64,000 nt of DNA from Tannerella sp. (GCA_031285565.1 JAITVY010000060.1:1-64000), one strand, 5' to 3'; positions 8,878 to 17,891 are shown, counted from the first letter of the stretch. The notes: generated by a model from the letters alone, not told the origin. Made by a program: numbers and translations.

Positions 8878-10545
8878 TTAAATTTCTCCGGCTTGTGTAC
8901 GTGAAACCCATTCGTTCACTTCAATAGTAGCCGATATGTAACCTTCTTCTTCATCATCAGGTCCTTCAGGTTTAGGTATATCCGGTTTACCGGGACCTGC
9001 CACTTTACTCAGGTTTACTTTATAGACATTATTGCGTACAATTCCATAGCGTCCGTAATTCATTTCTCCGGCAGATTCAGTATCATTAAAATGGCGGATT
9101 TTGATAGCATAATAGCTAATACCATCTTTATAAAGAGTAAGTTTACCGTCTGCACTTGTTTTTGAAGTTGCTGCAGTTGGTATAACGGATTGATCTAAAT
9201 AGAGATCGGTTATGGTTGATCCAGTCTTTACTACAGCCTCTAAACCTGATGGACTGGTAGGCCATGGCAATGTTCCACTTATCATATTTTTTAGTTGGTC
9301 ATGGGTAAAAGCAGCGCCTCCATAAAAGTAATAACTACTGTTGGCAGCAACTGGTAAAGTACTTCCATATACTAAAGGCCGGAAGTTTGCTTTCATAAGG
9401 ATACGGGTAGTTACATCTTCCCATTGATCAGCTTTAGCCATTGTATTTTCGAGTACATACATGCGGGTAGCTGTTTCTCCTAACAGGGGAGATTGGCTGG
9501 TTATATCATCTTTACTGAAGGTATTGAACTGATTTATTATCGGATCAGATGATCCTGTTCTTAACTTGCTGATATTATCCCAGTTAGGATCTATTGCATA
9601 ACGATGTTCCCTTAAGATTGAAGGATCATTTTCGAGCGGGCCTGCCGGACCATTCGCGTTACCTCCATACACGGGAGCTGTGGGAGCCATCTTTCTAATC
9701 CAGAAAGTATGTTTGTTCGTTATATCCAATATCCATCGGACTTCTCCAAGTTCTCCACCGTTAGGGTACATTCCTGGTGTGGTGTTTGCATTTTTTGTGA
9801 ATTCTACTTTGGCTAAAACACGGTCTACTTTTACTTTCGGCAAATTTGTTTTTGCTTCTGCGGCTGCTTCGGTATCCTCAAAATCAGTTTTTTTAACAGA
9901 TGTCAACCAGTCAGCATTAGTCATGGTTATATCCGTTCTGTATCCGATACCATTTTGCAGATAACTTCCGTTGCTGGATAAATCCGTTAACACTTGGGTA
10001 TAAGCTTTTTCAAATTCCGAAAATTGCTTCCCGGGAGTTGTTGCACTGGTCATTACATCTTTAGGATTCAGGATTACTAACATTTTATAATCCCGCTTTT
10101 TGATTTTTTGTGCTTTAATAGTAACAAAATCTTTTCTGTGCGGTGTTGTGTTATGTGTAGCGACGCCTGCCCCCGCAAAAGCAGCGCTACCATCACCATT
10201 GTTAATATCCAGGAGCATTTGATAAACAACTTTCATTTCCATTGTATCATAGAAAATCACACAGGCACTTTTTACGACATACTCTTGTTTGTCTCCGTAA
10301 TCTGTTGCCCTCGTAGAAATACCGTTAGGTACGGGATTTTCCATTTTACTCCAATCTGCTGACCTTGTGGAAATGGCATTGGGTGCGGAAGTAAGACGGA
10401 ACGAAAGGAAACCATCTTCCCCTTCTACCGTAACAGGCCCTTCGGGTTCCGGTTCGGGCGACATATTATCTTCCGAACATGATGTGAAGGCCATTCCAAT
10501 TCCTAATACAAGGATAAATAACGAATTTTTCCATTTTAAGTTCAT
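8878..10545 (-). CDS. Mfa1-like fimbrillin (first paralogue, likely major subunit)
   Basis: A 555-residue lipoprotein precursor: lipobox GMAFTSC, a Pro/Glu linker, then DGFLSFRLT and Arg-rich positions (STRSADW, STRATDY) where an Arg-specific protease could trim the mature pilin. The C-terminal Mfa1-type domain shows ENTMAKADQWEDVTTRILMK, ISYYAIKIRHFNDTE and GRYGIVRNNVYKVNL, ending with SATIEVNEWVSRTQ as the probable donor strand. It is the first fimbrillin after the outer-membrane genes, so it is the best candidate for the main shaft subunit; that ranking is inference from order. Confidence 0.85.
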   Translation of the reverse strand: MNLKWKNSLFILVLGIGMAFTSCSEDNMSPEPEPEGPVTVEGEDGFLSFRLTSAPNAISTRSADWSKMENPVPNGISTRATDYGDKQEYVVKSACVIFYDTMEMKVVYQMLLDINNGDGSAAFAGAGVATHNTTPHRKDFVTIKAQKIKKRDYKMLVILNPKDVMTSATTPGKQFSEFEKAYTQVLTDLSSNGSYLQNGIGYRTDITMTNADWLTSVKKTDFEDTEAAAEAKTNLPKVKVDRVLAKVEFTKNANTTPGMYPNGGELGEVRWILDITNKHTFWIRKMAPTAPVYGGNANGPAGPLENDPSILREHRYAIDPNWDNISKLRTGSSDPIINQFNTFSKDDITSQSPLLGETATRMYVLENTMAKADQWEDVTTRILMKANFRPLVYGSTLPVAANSSYYFYGGAAFTHDQLKNMISGTLPWPTSPSGLEAVVKTGSTITDLYLDQSVIPTAATSKTSADGKLTLYKDGISYYAIKIRHFNDTESAGEMNYGRYGIVRNNVYKVNLSKVAGPGKPDIPKPEGPDDEEEGYISATIEVNEWVSRTQAGEI

Positions 10546-10609
10546 AAGTTCTGAATTTTAGTTTAAACATTTATAAATACCAGTTAATAATCTCTCTCTA
10601 TTATTTTAT

Positions 10610-12082
10610 TTAGTTGAATTTAAGTTGTTTTAAGTTCTCAACGGCTTCCCGGTTACCTTTCTGGCTACCTTTGGTAAATGCTTCCCGGGCCATCTCCGGG
10701 TTGCCTTTCAGATAGTAAAGTACCCCGAGATTATTCAGGTATACAGCCGATTCTTTATTTGCTTTTTGCAGGTATTGTTCCGCCCGGGTAAGATCGGATC
10801 GTAATAATGCTGTTGCGGCTGCATTCAGATTGGCTATGGGATCGGAAGGGAACAGCCGGACAGCAGTTTCGAATACTTCAGCAAACTCTGTACTTTCTTT
10901 TGGGTAGGTATTGGCTACCCTGAACATTTCTTCCAGACTTAATTGTTTTGGGTGATGTTGATAGATCACTTTGGCTTCATCTACTGTAAAACTACGTACT
11001 TCATAGTTTATCTGGCATACCACCCGGCGTAATTGCGGAAAAAAATATTTCATCAGGTCATTATTCCATAAATAGCCTCCGCTAAGGGCTTTCAGGCGTT
11101 GCTTGCGTTCTTCCGGATTATAAGAATTGTTGATAATATTGAGCATTTCGTCTTTATAGTTTTGTGTTTTTGAAAGTTCAAGTAAATGGGCCAATCCTGC
11201 CCAGTCTTCTCCCCCGTTGTTTACCATATACCGACCGTTAAAAACACCGGCTTTTGCAGATAAATAATTACTGAGCGCTTCGGCTCTGCCTTGAGCCAGG
11301 GTTATGTTCCGTGTAACCGAGCCTTCCGGGGAAGCATAACCGGTAATTTGAATATGGCTGACAGTCAGGTTGCGGTCGTTTTGTAATTCGCGGATGATCT
11401 CTTCAATAGTCCGTAATTCCCGTGGGTTATTCCCAAAATCTGGAAGGATAACCATTTGGTTTACCGGAAAGTCGAGGAATACATCCTTATTCTCACTGCG
11501 GTTTTTTATCTCTTCGACTTCCGGGTAGATATATGCAACCTGCATTTCAACATTCACTATAGGTTCTTCTGCAGGGATAATACGGTTGAGTATGGGTTCG
11601 GTTTTGAGTTGTTGCACATACCCGCCGCAATCGCAAAGGTCACTTCTTATTTCAAGCCGGGCATTTTCCATCCAGGGCTCATACATCATTTCCTGTGTAT
11701 ATTGTATTTTTTTCTGATCCGTTTTATCGGGCTGTATAACAGCATAATATGTTTGAGTTATATCATCTTCCCCTCTTTTAAGTTTTACTCCACGCATAAA
11801 AGCCCTATGACGCTGACGCCCATTGATCAATATCGGACGCATCAGGCTTTCTTCTCCGGACGGACCTGTCAGGACAGGAGTAAGTTCCAGCGAACGATCT
11901 GCATTTATCTGAAGCCTGTTCAGATTCAGGTCGATCACCATTTGCAGTGTACTATCTGTAATCTTTATATGTTGTATATTGTATCGGATCTGTCCACCGA
12001 ATATCGTCTGGGCATCTGTCGGCAAACTCACTAGAAGCAGTATTCCAAATACCAGGCTGATGGTATATATTATCTTTTTCAT
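10610..12082 (-). CDS. DUF3868 / OmpA-like / TPR outer-membrane protein
   Basis: A 490-residue protein with a cleavable signal peptide (ending LPTDAQ). Residues about 25-120 match DUF3868, a Bacteroidales domain found beside fimbrial genes. An OmpA-like peptidoglycan-binding region follows at about 210-320 (ITGYASPEGS, then LAQGRAEALSNYL), and the last ~100 residues read as TPR repeats (AEQYLQKANKESAVYLNNLG). Such proteins are expected at the outer membrane, where they could help anchor or assemble fimbriae. It lies 64 bp upstream of the first fimbrillin and 15 bp after the DUF3575 gene, in one transcription direction. Confidence 0.8.
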   Translation of the reverse strand: MKKIIYTISLVFGILLLVSLPTDAQTIFGGQIRYNIQHIKITDSTLQMVIDLNLNRLQINADRSLELTPVLTGPSGEESLMRPILINGRQRHRAFMRGVKLKRGEDDITQTYYAVIQPDKTDQKKIQYTQEMMYEPWMENARLEIRSDLCDCGGYVQQLKTEPILNRIIPAEEPIVNVEMQVAYIYPEVEEIKNRSENKDVFLDFPVNQMVILPDFGNNPRELRTIEEIIRELQNDRNLTVSHIQITGYASPEGSVTRNITLAQGRAEALSNYLSAKAGVFNGRYMVNNGGEDWAGLAHLLELSKTQNYKDEMLNIINNSYNPEERKQRLKALSGGYLWNNDLMKYFFPQLRRVVCQINYEVRSFTVDEAKVIYQHHPKQLSLEEMFRVANTYPKESTEFAEVFETAVRLFPSDPIANLNAAATALLRSDLTRAEQYLQKANKESAVYLNNLGVLYYLKGNPEMAREAFTKGSQKGNREAVENLKQLKFN

Positions 12083-12097
12083 GTCTATCCTCCTTTT

Positions 12098-12742
12098 TTA
12101 CTTAATAATATATATCAGGCTTACCCCAAGCTGTGTAGGACCAAAATAATGTTTAGAAAAGTTTCCCATTTTTTCGGCACATTTCTCGCATGGGAATTTG
12201 GCATATTCAAAGTATGCATATCCGGCCCCTAGGGTTGCTTCCAGGCTCCACCGGTGATTCAGTATCCAGTGATAACCATAAGAAAGTCCGGCTCCGGCGG
12301 CAAACCCTTCGTAACGGTATTCTTTTTTAAAAAGCATAGGGATTTTGTGTCCACCCACATTGTATTCTGTATAGAAAGGATGGACTCCGAAGAAATGACC
12401 ATTAAATCGTTCGCATAGCCAGTACCTCATTTCTGCTTTGACGATAAAATGCTTCATTTTTTTATTTGTTTCGGAATCACCATCCCAGGGATTGTATGCT
12501 CCAAAAAGAACAAGGGAAGTTTTTGTCGACGTGCCGAACTCAACAGCCAGATTAGGGGCAAGCGCCACCCCACCGTAAAGCAGATTTGTTTTTACGGCAT
12601 ATATGGGTAATACGGCAGTTTTTGTATATATTGGAAATTCACTTTTTCCAGCAACCTGTGTTTTACTTTGACCTACTACTGATATACATAATAATAAACC
12701 ACAATAAACCATTAATCCCTGCCTTATAATAAACCAGTTCAT
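12098..12742 (-). CDS. DUF3575 outer-membrane protein, first gene of the fimbrial operon
   Basis: A 214-residue exported protein with an N-terminal hydrophobic signal and a DUF3575 pattern: AVKTNLLYGGVALAPNLAVE, WGPYNPW-like GAYNPWDGDS, MRYWLCERFNGHFFGVHPFY, YEGFAAGAGLSYGYHWIL and a Cys pair (PCEKCAEK). The family is predicted to form a small outer-membrane beta-barrel and is frequently encoded ahead of DUF3868 and fimbrillin genes. A paralogue with the same motifs lies at 61769-62335. No clear TAnnTTTG promoter was found in the 600 bp upstream. Confidence 0.8.
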   Translation of the reverse strand: MNWFIIRQGLMVYCGLLLCISVVGQSKTQVAGKSEFPIYTKTAVLPIYAVKTNLLYGGVALAPNLAVEFGTSTKTSLVLFGAYNPWDGDSETNKKMKHFIVKAEMRYWLCERFNGHFFGVHPFYTEYNVGGHKIPMLFKKEYRYEGFAAGAGLSYGYHWILNHRWSLEATLGAGYAYFEYAKFPCEKCAEKMGNFSKHYFGPTQLGVSLIYIIK

Positions 12743-13020
12743 GTATGTTCAAATTAAATTATTACCAGAAAGAATATGTACTACTTTATCTCTCACTGCA
12801 GTTACATTAAATCTTGCTGTCTGTTTATAATACGGATGAAAGGATAAGTACTTGCCTTTGGTGGGAGTACAAAATGAAAGTTTGAGAAGAAAGGGTGGAA
12901 TATTTATTTAGAAATAAGCGTTTTAACTCAAATTATGGAGACGGAAATATAGGTGTGGTATTGGTTTTGGATCCCTGATTTGCTTTTCCTATATTCTAAA
13001 GAGGTAAGACCTATATATAA

Positions 13021-13221
13021 TTTGAAAAACGTCCGACAAAAGAAAGATTGGAAAGTTCATTTTTTCCGATATTACTGATAACCGGCGAAGTCAATTCTAT
13101 TGAAATGTTGATGGCACAACAAAAATTACCGGCTGTGCAACTGGATCAGATAAGTGACAAGTTGCAACAACTACAATCAGCCTCCAATCTTTACCGGGTA
13201 TTAGAAGGAGGACTTAAATAG
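13021..13221 (+). pseudogene. Remnant resembling the C-terminus of a TolC-family efflux protein
   Basis: An open frame of 66 codons follows an upstream stop and has no start near its beginning. It ends LQQLQSASNLYRVLEGGLK before a TAG at 13219-13221. The helical MLMAQQKLPAVQLDQISDK stretch followed by NLYRxLxGG resembles the end of Bacteroidetes TolC-like outer-membrane factors (usually about 450 residues, ending in YRALGGGW-like sequence). Everything upstream of the tail is missing. A chance open frame is possible. Confidence 0.35.
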
Positions 13222-13235
13222 CCATTTTAAAAGTT

Positions 13236-13331
13236 ATGCGAATCAATAGTTAAGGGAATTATTAGCCTTTACCCTTTCTATTTTCTCACAGGTTTCCAGG
13301 GGCTAGGGATTACTTGATTCCTGGTTCGCAT
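13236..13331. repeat. Inverted-repeat element with TGATTCGCAT-type ends
   Basis: The left end ATGCGAATCAATAGTTAA (13236-13253) and the right end TGGTTCGCAT (13322-13331) face each other as an imperfect inverted pair about 95 bp across, just downstream of ndk. The same core occurs near 104, 22222, 23263, 23346, 59384 and 59466. Confidence 0.5.
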
Positions 13332-13342
13332 ACGTTATTATT

Positions 13343-13804
13343 TTAGAGTTCATCCGGAGCATAAAGCACATTGTGAGTGGTTAATTTGTAATCAAATAAC
13401 TCTTCATCACGAAAGAACCGTTTGAGTTCAATTTCGGCTGCTTCCCGGCAGTCAGAGGTGTGTACAATGTTTTCCTGTATGCTCACAGAAAAGTCTCCCC
13501 TGATAGTTCCTGGTTCCGCATCCCTCCCGTTAGTTTTTCCGGTCATTTTGCGAACTACGTTAGTAGCATCTACACCTTCCCAGCATTGAACGATAACAGG
13601 ACTTCTTTTCATTGAATTCTTTACATCAGGAAAGCAGGCTTTCTCTTTCAAATGGGAATAATGAATATCCAGGATCTCATCATTCAACATCATCATTTTC
13701 ATACCCGATAACCGTAGCCCTTTACGTTCCATCCGTAAGGTGACTTCACCGATAAGACCTCGCTGAATAGCTGAAGGTTTTAATATTAAAAGTGTTTTTT
13801 CCAT
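13343..13804 (-). CDS. ndk: Nucleoside diphosphate kinase
   Basis: A 153-residue enzyme that transfers the gamma-phosphate from ATP to NDPs through a phosphohistidine. The start is the ATG at 13804 (MEKTLLILKPSAIQRGLIGE), which matches the family N-terminus; the longer frame adds eight unrelated residues. The active-site motif is NIVHTSDC with the catalytic His, preceded by GTIRGDFSVS. GVDATNVVRKMTGKTNGRDA matches the nucleotide-binding region, and the length is typical for Bacteroidetes Ndk. It is a single-gene unit with a repeat element just past its 3' end. Confidence 0.95.
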   Translation of the reverse strand: MEKTLLILKPSAIQRGLIGEVTLRMERKGLRLSGMKMMMLNDEILDIHYSHLKEKACFPDVKNSMKRSPVIVQCWEGVDATNVVRKMTGKTNGRDAEPGTIRGDFSVSIQENIVHTSDCREAAEIELKRFFRDEELFDYKLTTHNVLYAPDEL

Positions 13805-13872
13805 TGTTTGTTTATTGGTATTAATCAAATCATAATATTTCCGTTGCGAAAAATGTGAGTAATTTCTTAATG

Positions 13873-14097
13873 TTAATAATAGATATCTGTTGGCAAATTT
13901 ATTAACTCAACAGCTAACATACCATTCTTTTTAGAAAAACGTACTTTGTTTTCTCTTGCCAACCATCCCAGAGCTAATGTCAAATTAAGCGAGTCCATAC
14001 CAAGATGTTTTTCTATTTCTTTTATAGACAACATTCCCTTGTTAAAAAGGAGTTGCCATATAATTCCGGCATCTTTGCCTATTAAATTTTTGATCAT
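13873..14097 (-). CDS. Small winged helix-turn-helix protein
   Basis: A 74-residue protein from the ATG at 14097 (MIKNLIGKDAGIIWQLL). The longer frame from 14133 adds twelve residues unlike the family. The pattern GIIWQLLFNKGMLSIKEIEK, then LTLALGWLARENKVRF and a short beta wing, matches the small winged-helix family common in Bacteroidetes (DUF2582-like). The DNA target is unknown. It lies 68 bp upstream of ndk on the same strand. A sequence TATCTTTG (minus strand, 14265-14272) could be a -7 element giving a leader of about 160 nt, but no -33 element was found. Confidence 0.75.
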   Translation of the reverse strand: MIKNLIGKDAGIIWQLLFNKGMLSIKEIEKHLGMDSLNLTLALGWLARENKVRFSKKNGMLAVELINLPTDIYY

Positions 14098-14702
14098 AAT
14101 AATGGGTTTTAGATTTATGATTGCTGAGTTCACTATCTTCTTAATACAAGAAGAGCCTTATTAAAATACGCCTTAAAAAGATTTTTCGTTTAATACGGAA
14201 ATATATTCTAATACATTATTTCTTTGAATAACTCTTTAGGCGCTTGTACTGTACACAAATTTATCAAAGATAAGAATAAAAAAGGATAATAAATGTCTTA
14301 TTTTACGCTAGAAATGTTCTGTTTTACGAAATGATATGATTTTGGCTGGGCATTGGGGTAATCCTATATCCAACTGAGAGTAGTCTGCATTGTTTTGGTT
14401 TTAAACAATCGGCTTTCCGGTCTGTTTTTAATGATATACAGTATATTAAAAAGAAGACTAAAACGAACTGGCGTTTTAGTCTTTCCATGAAATAAAGTTA
14501 TGATTACAGCAAAGATAATTGCATAACGCCTAATCTCAAAATCCTGATTAACTCCTTGTAGGGTATCCTTAAGTTTTCAGTGAACTTAAAGGGAAATAGC
14601 ATGCTCATTGGTGCCATCATAAGAGTAGGTAATCTTTCTTATGGTACGGATAACAATTGCATCTATATATTTATACCCCTTTTTCACCATCTAAATTAGT
14701 AA
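14098..14702. other. Gap between the winged-helix gene and the sulfatase fragment
   Basis: About 600 bp with no credible gene. It contains a possible minus-strand -7 box (14265-14272), a strong terminator hairpin (14454-14483) and an imperfect hairpin around 14570-14592 (CTTAAGTT with AACTTAAAG). Confidence 0.5.
14454..14483 (-). terminator. Intrinsic terminator downstream of the sulfatase fragment
   Basis: Perfect 12-bp arms AAGACTAAAACG (14454-14465) and CGTTTTAGTCTT (14472-14483) with a 6-nt loop. On the minus strand the stem is followed by CTTTTTAA, as expected for factor-independent termination of the FtsZ-like/sulfatase transcript. Confidence 0.75.
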
Positions 14703-16004
14703 TTATCTATCGTCTGGTTCAGGGAATGTCCTAATAGATCCATAGCGGATATAAGATTCAAATATTTCTTTATCCGGCCCTGCAATACGCGGGTCGCCTG
14801 TTCGTTCCAGTTCCTTTATCAGGGCATTTTTCAATTCTTCTTCCACGTCCGAATATTCCACATTTCCGGCTAAGTTTTGAAGACAGGAAGGATCATCTCC
14901 AATACAATATAACTCAAATTCCTGCCGCTTGGCACAAGCAAGATCAAAGTAGGGGTGGATAGCCGGATCTTTATAATGCTCGATTAAGAATGACTTGGAA
15001 GGTGAAGCATCTATGTCTGTAAAAGCCCATTCGGAATGATGAATGCCTTTATCATCAATACCATACATAGGTAAAACCTTACCTGTCTCGATATTTATCG
15101 CCTGAGGCGCTCCGGCAGGCCAACGTTCGGGTTTCATATTCCATATAAACAAAAAGTCTGAACTGCGTACGGCCCGTTGTGGATATCCCAGATTCTGCCA
15201 ACGGGAAAAGGAGTGTCTCTCACGCCCCATATATACATACTTCTTTGTTTCATTTACAATTCCTTCCTTCTCTGATTTCAGGATATCTACAAGACTTTGC
15301 CCCGACATCGGCATCATTCCATCGGGTTTTATGCCTGCCATCTCCAGAATTGTAGGAGCAATATCCACAAAACTAACCGGATCGGCTATACACCGGCCGG
15401 CAGGGAAACCTTTTGGATAACTAATTGCTAATGGGACATGTACACCATATTCAAAACAATTGGCTTTCGCCCGTGGGAAAGGCATTCCGTTGTCTGCCGT
15501 TACAATAACAATCGTATTTTCTAACTCGCCGATGGAATCCAGATAATTCAGCATCTTGCATAGATGCGAATCTGCCCAATCTATTTCGACGCCATAATCA
15601 AGCATATCACCTCTTATTTCTTCTGTATCCGGTAAGAAGCCGGGAACATCTACCTGATCAAGGCTTTTCCCGTTGCGCTTCCACGAATCTTTTTCGTAGT
15701 CGCGATGCGGCTCTGTAGACCCGTACCAGAAATAGAATGGTTGGCCGGATTTACGTTGCTGCATGAACTCACAAAAATTTTCATAATAATTGGTCAACCC
15801 GATCCCCTTTGCAGTTCGCGGATCCGACGGATCCCCTTTCGTATATTTGTATTTGTTGAATGCATGGCCTGCCGCATTTTCCATCCTCCATAAAGAGTCA
15901 GCCTCGCTTTTCGCATATTCGAAAGGACCAACCCCTTTACCTGTAAATCCTGTATGATAACCATTTGCCTCAAGAACATCGACAAACGGCACATATTTCT
16001 TCAT
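14703..16004 (-). pseudogene. Sulfatase missing its catalytic N-terminus
   Basis: The 433 residues match the middle and C-terminal parts of an S1-family sulfatase of the N-sulfoglucosamine sulfohydrolase type: DVLEANGYHTGFTGKG, YFWYGSTEPHRDY, VIVTADNGMPFPRAK and SFVDIAPTILEMAGI. The N-terminal ~100 residues, which carry the first metal ligands and the CxPxR site where Cys becomes formylglycine, are absent, and no CxPxR occurs in the protein. Homology begins at the first codons. The ATG overlaps the stop of the upstream FtsZ-like gene (ATGA), as expected if a deletion joined the two. It should be inactive as a sulfatase. The rest of the frame is intact, so the loss may be recent or the product may have another role. 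Confidence 0.8.
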
Positions 16005-16966
16005 CCATGAAGACGCATGTTGTCTTTCATCTCTGGAATATCATCCAATCCGAAGCCGGTTGCCAAAACCAAAACTTTAACTTTTTCGCCTAATGTATCA
16101 TCAATACTCGCTCCCCAGATTGCTTCAGTATGTTGTCTGAAACGTGCCATGAAATCATGGATAATATTGAGTTCTTCAACCTTAATCTCTGCATCTTTAC
16201 TAAAAGAGAGATGAAGCAAGATTTTCTTTGATCTAAAAACCTCATCGCTATTTAAGTATGGTGAATCCAATGCATTTTCAATTGCTTGTTCTAACCCTCC
16301 TTCTCCCTGTCCGTATCCATTATTCATAAAAGTAACTCCTCCATCCTTCATGATGGAATGGATATCGGCAAAGGGCAGATGTATAATACCAGGTAATGTA
16401 ATAATTTCAGTAATATTTTTAACTGCAATGGCTAATGCTTCGTCAGCTTTTCCAAAGATATCCTGCAATGAAAGATCGTGAAATGTTTTATGAAGGTGCT
16501 CATAATTAATAATCAGTAGAGTATCTACATTTCTGTTCATTTCTTCCACTCCATTCAATGCCTTAATAATCTTCCGCTTACCTTCAAACAAAAAAGGAAT
16601 CGTGACGATACCGACTGTCAGTATATTCATTTCCCTGGCAATCGCTGCGATCACGGGGCTCGCGCCTGTTCCGGTACTACCTCCCATTCCGGCAATAATA
16701 ATCACCATTTTAGTGCCGTCATTCAGTAACCGGCGGATTTCATTTTCACTCTCCAATGCGGCTATCCTCCAACGTTCAGGATTATTTCCGGCATCTAATC
16801 CGGAACCCGAATGCCCAAGTACTAGTTTAACAGAAATCTCCGAATGCATTAAAGCTTGTCTATCGGCGCTACACAGCATAAATGAGACATCGTGTATCCC
16901 TTTTCGATACATATGTGTGACCGCATGATAGCCACAAGTACCTACTCCAATTATTTTAATGTCCAT
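16001..16966 (-). CDS. FtsZ/tubulin-like paralogue with altered GTPase loops
   Basis: A 321-residue FtsZ homologue collinear with the FtsZ globular core from IKIIGVG to VLATGFGLDD. It lacks the C-terminal linker and the conserved tail peptide that binds FtsA. The nucleotide loops differ from FtsZ. Loop T1 reads GVGTCGYHA (residues 7-15) rather than a poly-Gly GGGGGN. The tubulin signature is GGSTGTG (95-101) instead of GGGTGTG. In catalytic loop T7 (196-201), HLPFAD replaces NVDFAD, so the Asn and first Asp are lost while the last Asp (201) is kept. In FtsZ, T7 residues complete the GTPase site of the neighbouring subunit, so this protein may bind nucleotide yet hydrolyse it poorly. It is not the main ftsZ. 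It shares an ATGA overlap with the sulfatase fragment. Confidence 0.85.
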   Translation of the reverse strand: MDIKIIGVGTCGYHAVTHMYRKGIHDVSFMLCSADRQALMHSEISVKLVLGHSGSGLDAGNNPERWRIAALESENEIRRLLNDGTKMVIIIAGMGGSTGTGASPVIAAIAREMNILTVGIVTIPFLFEGKRKIIKALNGVEEMNRNVDTLLIINYEHLHKTFHDLSLQDIFGKADEALAIAVKNITEIITLPGIIHLPFADIHSIMKDGGVTFMNNGYGQGEGGLEQAIENALDSPYLNSDEVFRSKKILLHLSFSKDAEIKVEELNIIHDFMARFRQHTEAIWGASIDDTLGEKVKVLVLATGFGLDDIPEMKDNMRLHG

Positions 16967-17004
16967 AACTTTTGAGTGGAATCAGTGCTTTAAAATCAAA
17001 AAAT

Positions 17005-17035
17005 AAGGCTGTCTCAGAATAAAAGAGACAGCCTT
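17005..17035 (-). terminator. Intrinsic terminator downstream of the 277-residue lipoprotein gene
   Basis: Perfect 11-bp arms AAGGCTGTCTC (17005-17015) and GAGACAGCCTT (17025-17035) with a 9-nt loop, 22 bp past the lipoprotein stop. On the minus strand the stem is followed by ATTTTTTGATTTT. It separates the lipoprotein gene from the FtsZ-like gene. Confidence 0.8.
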
Positions 17036-17057
17036 GAATTATATAAAGATGATTTTT

Positions 17058-17891
17058 TTATTTCACTAAAGAATTGCGGATACCGGTGATATCGGCATTT
17101 GCATCGCGGGCAGTTTGTATAGAAGTTAATTTACCTTTTAAAGGTGCAATTGTTTCTTTCAGGTTTTTCATTTCAGGATAATACTCGGAAAGATCAGTTG
17201 TGATCTCGCCTAACATTTCGATCCGTTTTTCCATTCCATCGGAAAGACCTGTTAATGGGGCATCTCCTTTCACTACTAAAGATGGGTTCGCCATCAGACA
17301 AGCATATTCAGCTGTTAATCCACCCAATATATCCATAGCGATATCTATTTTGTCGTCATCGGCCAATGCTTTTATTATTTTATCTTCATGGGCTTTATGG
17401 AACGCTTGAACTTGTTCTTTACTTGCATCCTTTGGCGCACTTTCTTTTAGGATATCAAGCAGATACGAAATGTTCAGGTCAGCTGTTAATTTAGCTAATA
17501 CGCCTTCAATCTCTGCTGTCGGTTGTTGGGTAATGGCAAGAACTTTGTGGTCTGCCAGATAGATCCCACATGCGCGGGCTTTCTGAGACATAGAGGTAAG
17601 TTCTGCCGCTTTTGCAACAGGTAACATATATGCGGCATCTCCAACATTCACTGTTATTTCGCCGGTAGAAATAAGATACGGAATATCCGAATCAGGCAAA
17701 TCGTGTAATAATTGGATCGTTTCTGTTTTCAATTCCTCGGTTAGCAGACTTTTTGAAATGCTTCCTGCGATTACAGCAGCATCTTCAGTCTCTTTTGCAG
17801 CATCTTCTTTCGCTTTCTTATCTCCGTTACAAGAGATCGTTCCGAATAGTACGGCTGTTATAGTTAACAAACCAACAAAACTTTTTTTCAT
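17058..17891 (-). CDS. Lipoprotein of unknown function
   Basis: A 277-residue lipoprotein (signal MKKSFVGLLTITAVLFG, lipobox TISCNGDKK). The mature part is mostly helical and charged: a Lys/Asp/Ala-rich linker, then long helices (LTEELKTETIQLLHDLPDSD, LAKLTADLNISYLLDILK, GMEKRIEMLGEITTDL). I do not recognise the family; it looks like a periplasm-facing helical lipoprotein. It stands alone between a terminator (17005-17035) and a dispersed repeat (17953-18054). Confidence 0.65.
   Translation of the reverse strand: MKKSFVGLLTITAVLFGTISCNGDKKAKEDAAKETEDAAVIAGSISKSLLTEELKTETIQLLHDLPDSDIPYLISTGEITVNVGDAAYMLPVAKAAELTSMSQKARACGIYLADHKVLAITQQPTAEIEGVLAKLTADLNISYLLDILKESAPKDASKEQVQAFHKAHEDKIIKALADDDKIDIAMDILGGLTAEYACLMANPSLVVKGDAPLTGLSDGMEKRIEMLGEITTDLSEYYPEMKNLKETIAPLKGKLTSIQTARDANADITGIRNSLVK

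Larger units (their letters stand above)
12743..13342. other. 600-bp gap between the fimbrial operon and ndk
   Basis: It presumably contains the fimbrial operon promoter, though no good match to the Bacteroidetes consensus was seen. It also contains a TolC-like remnant (13021-13221) and a dispersed inverted-repeat element (13236-13331). Confidence 0.5.

Noticed and set aside
12743-13020. Invertible promoter for the fimbrial operon
   Set aside because: I looked for inverted repeats flanking a promoter upstream of 12742 and found none convincing.
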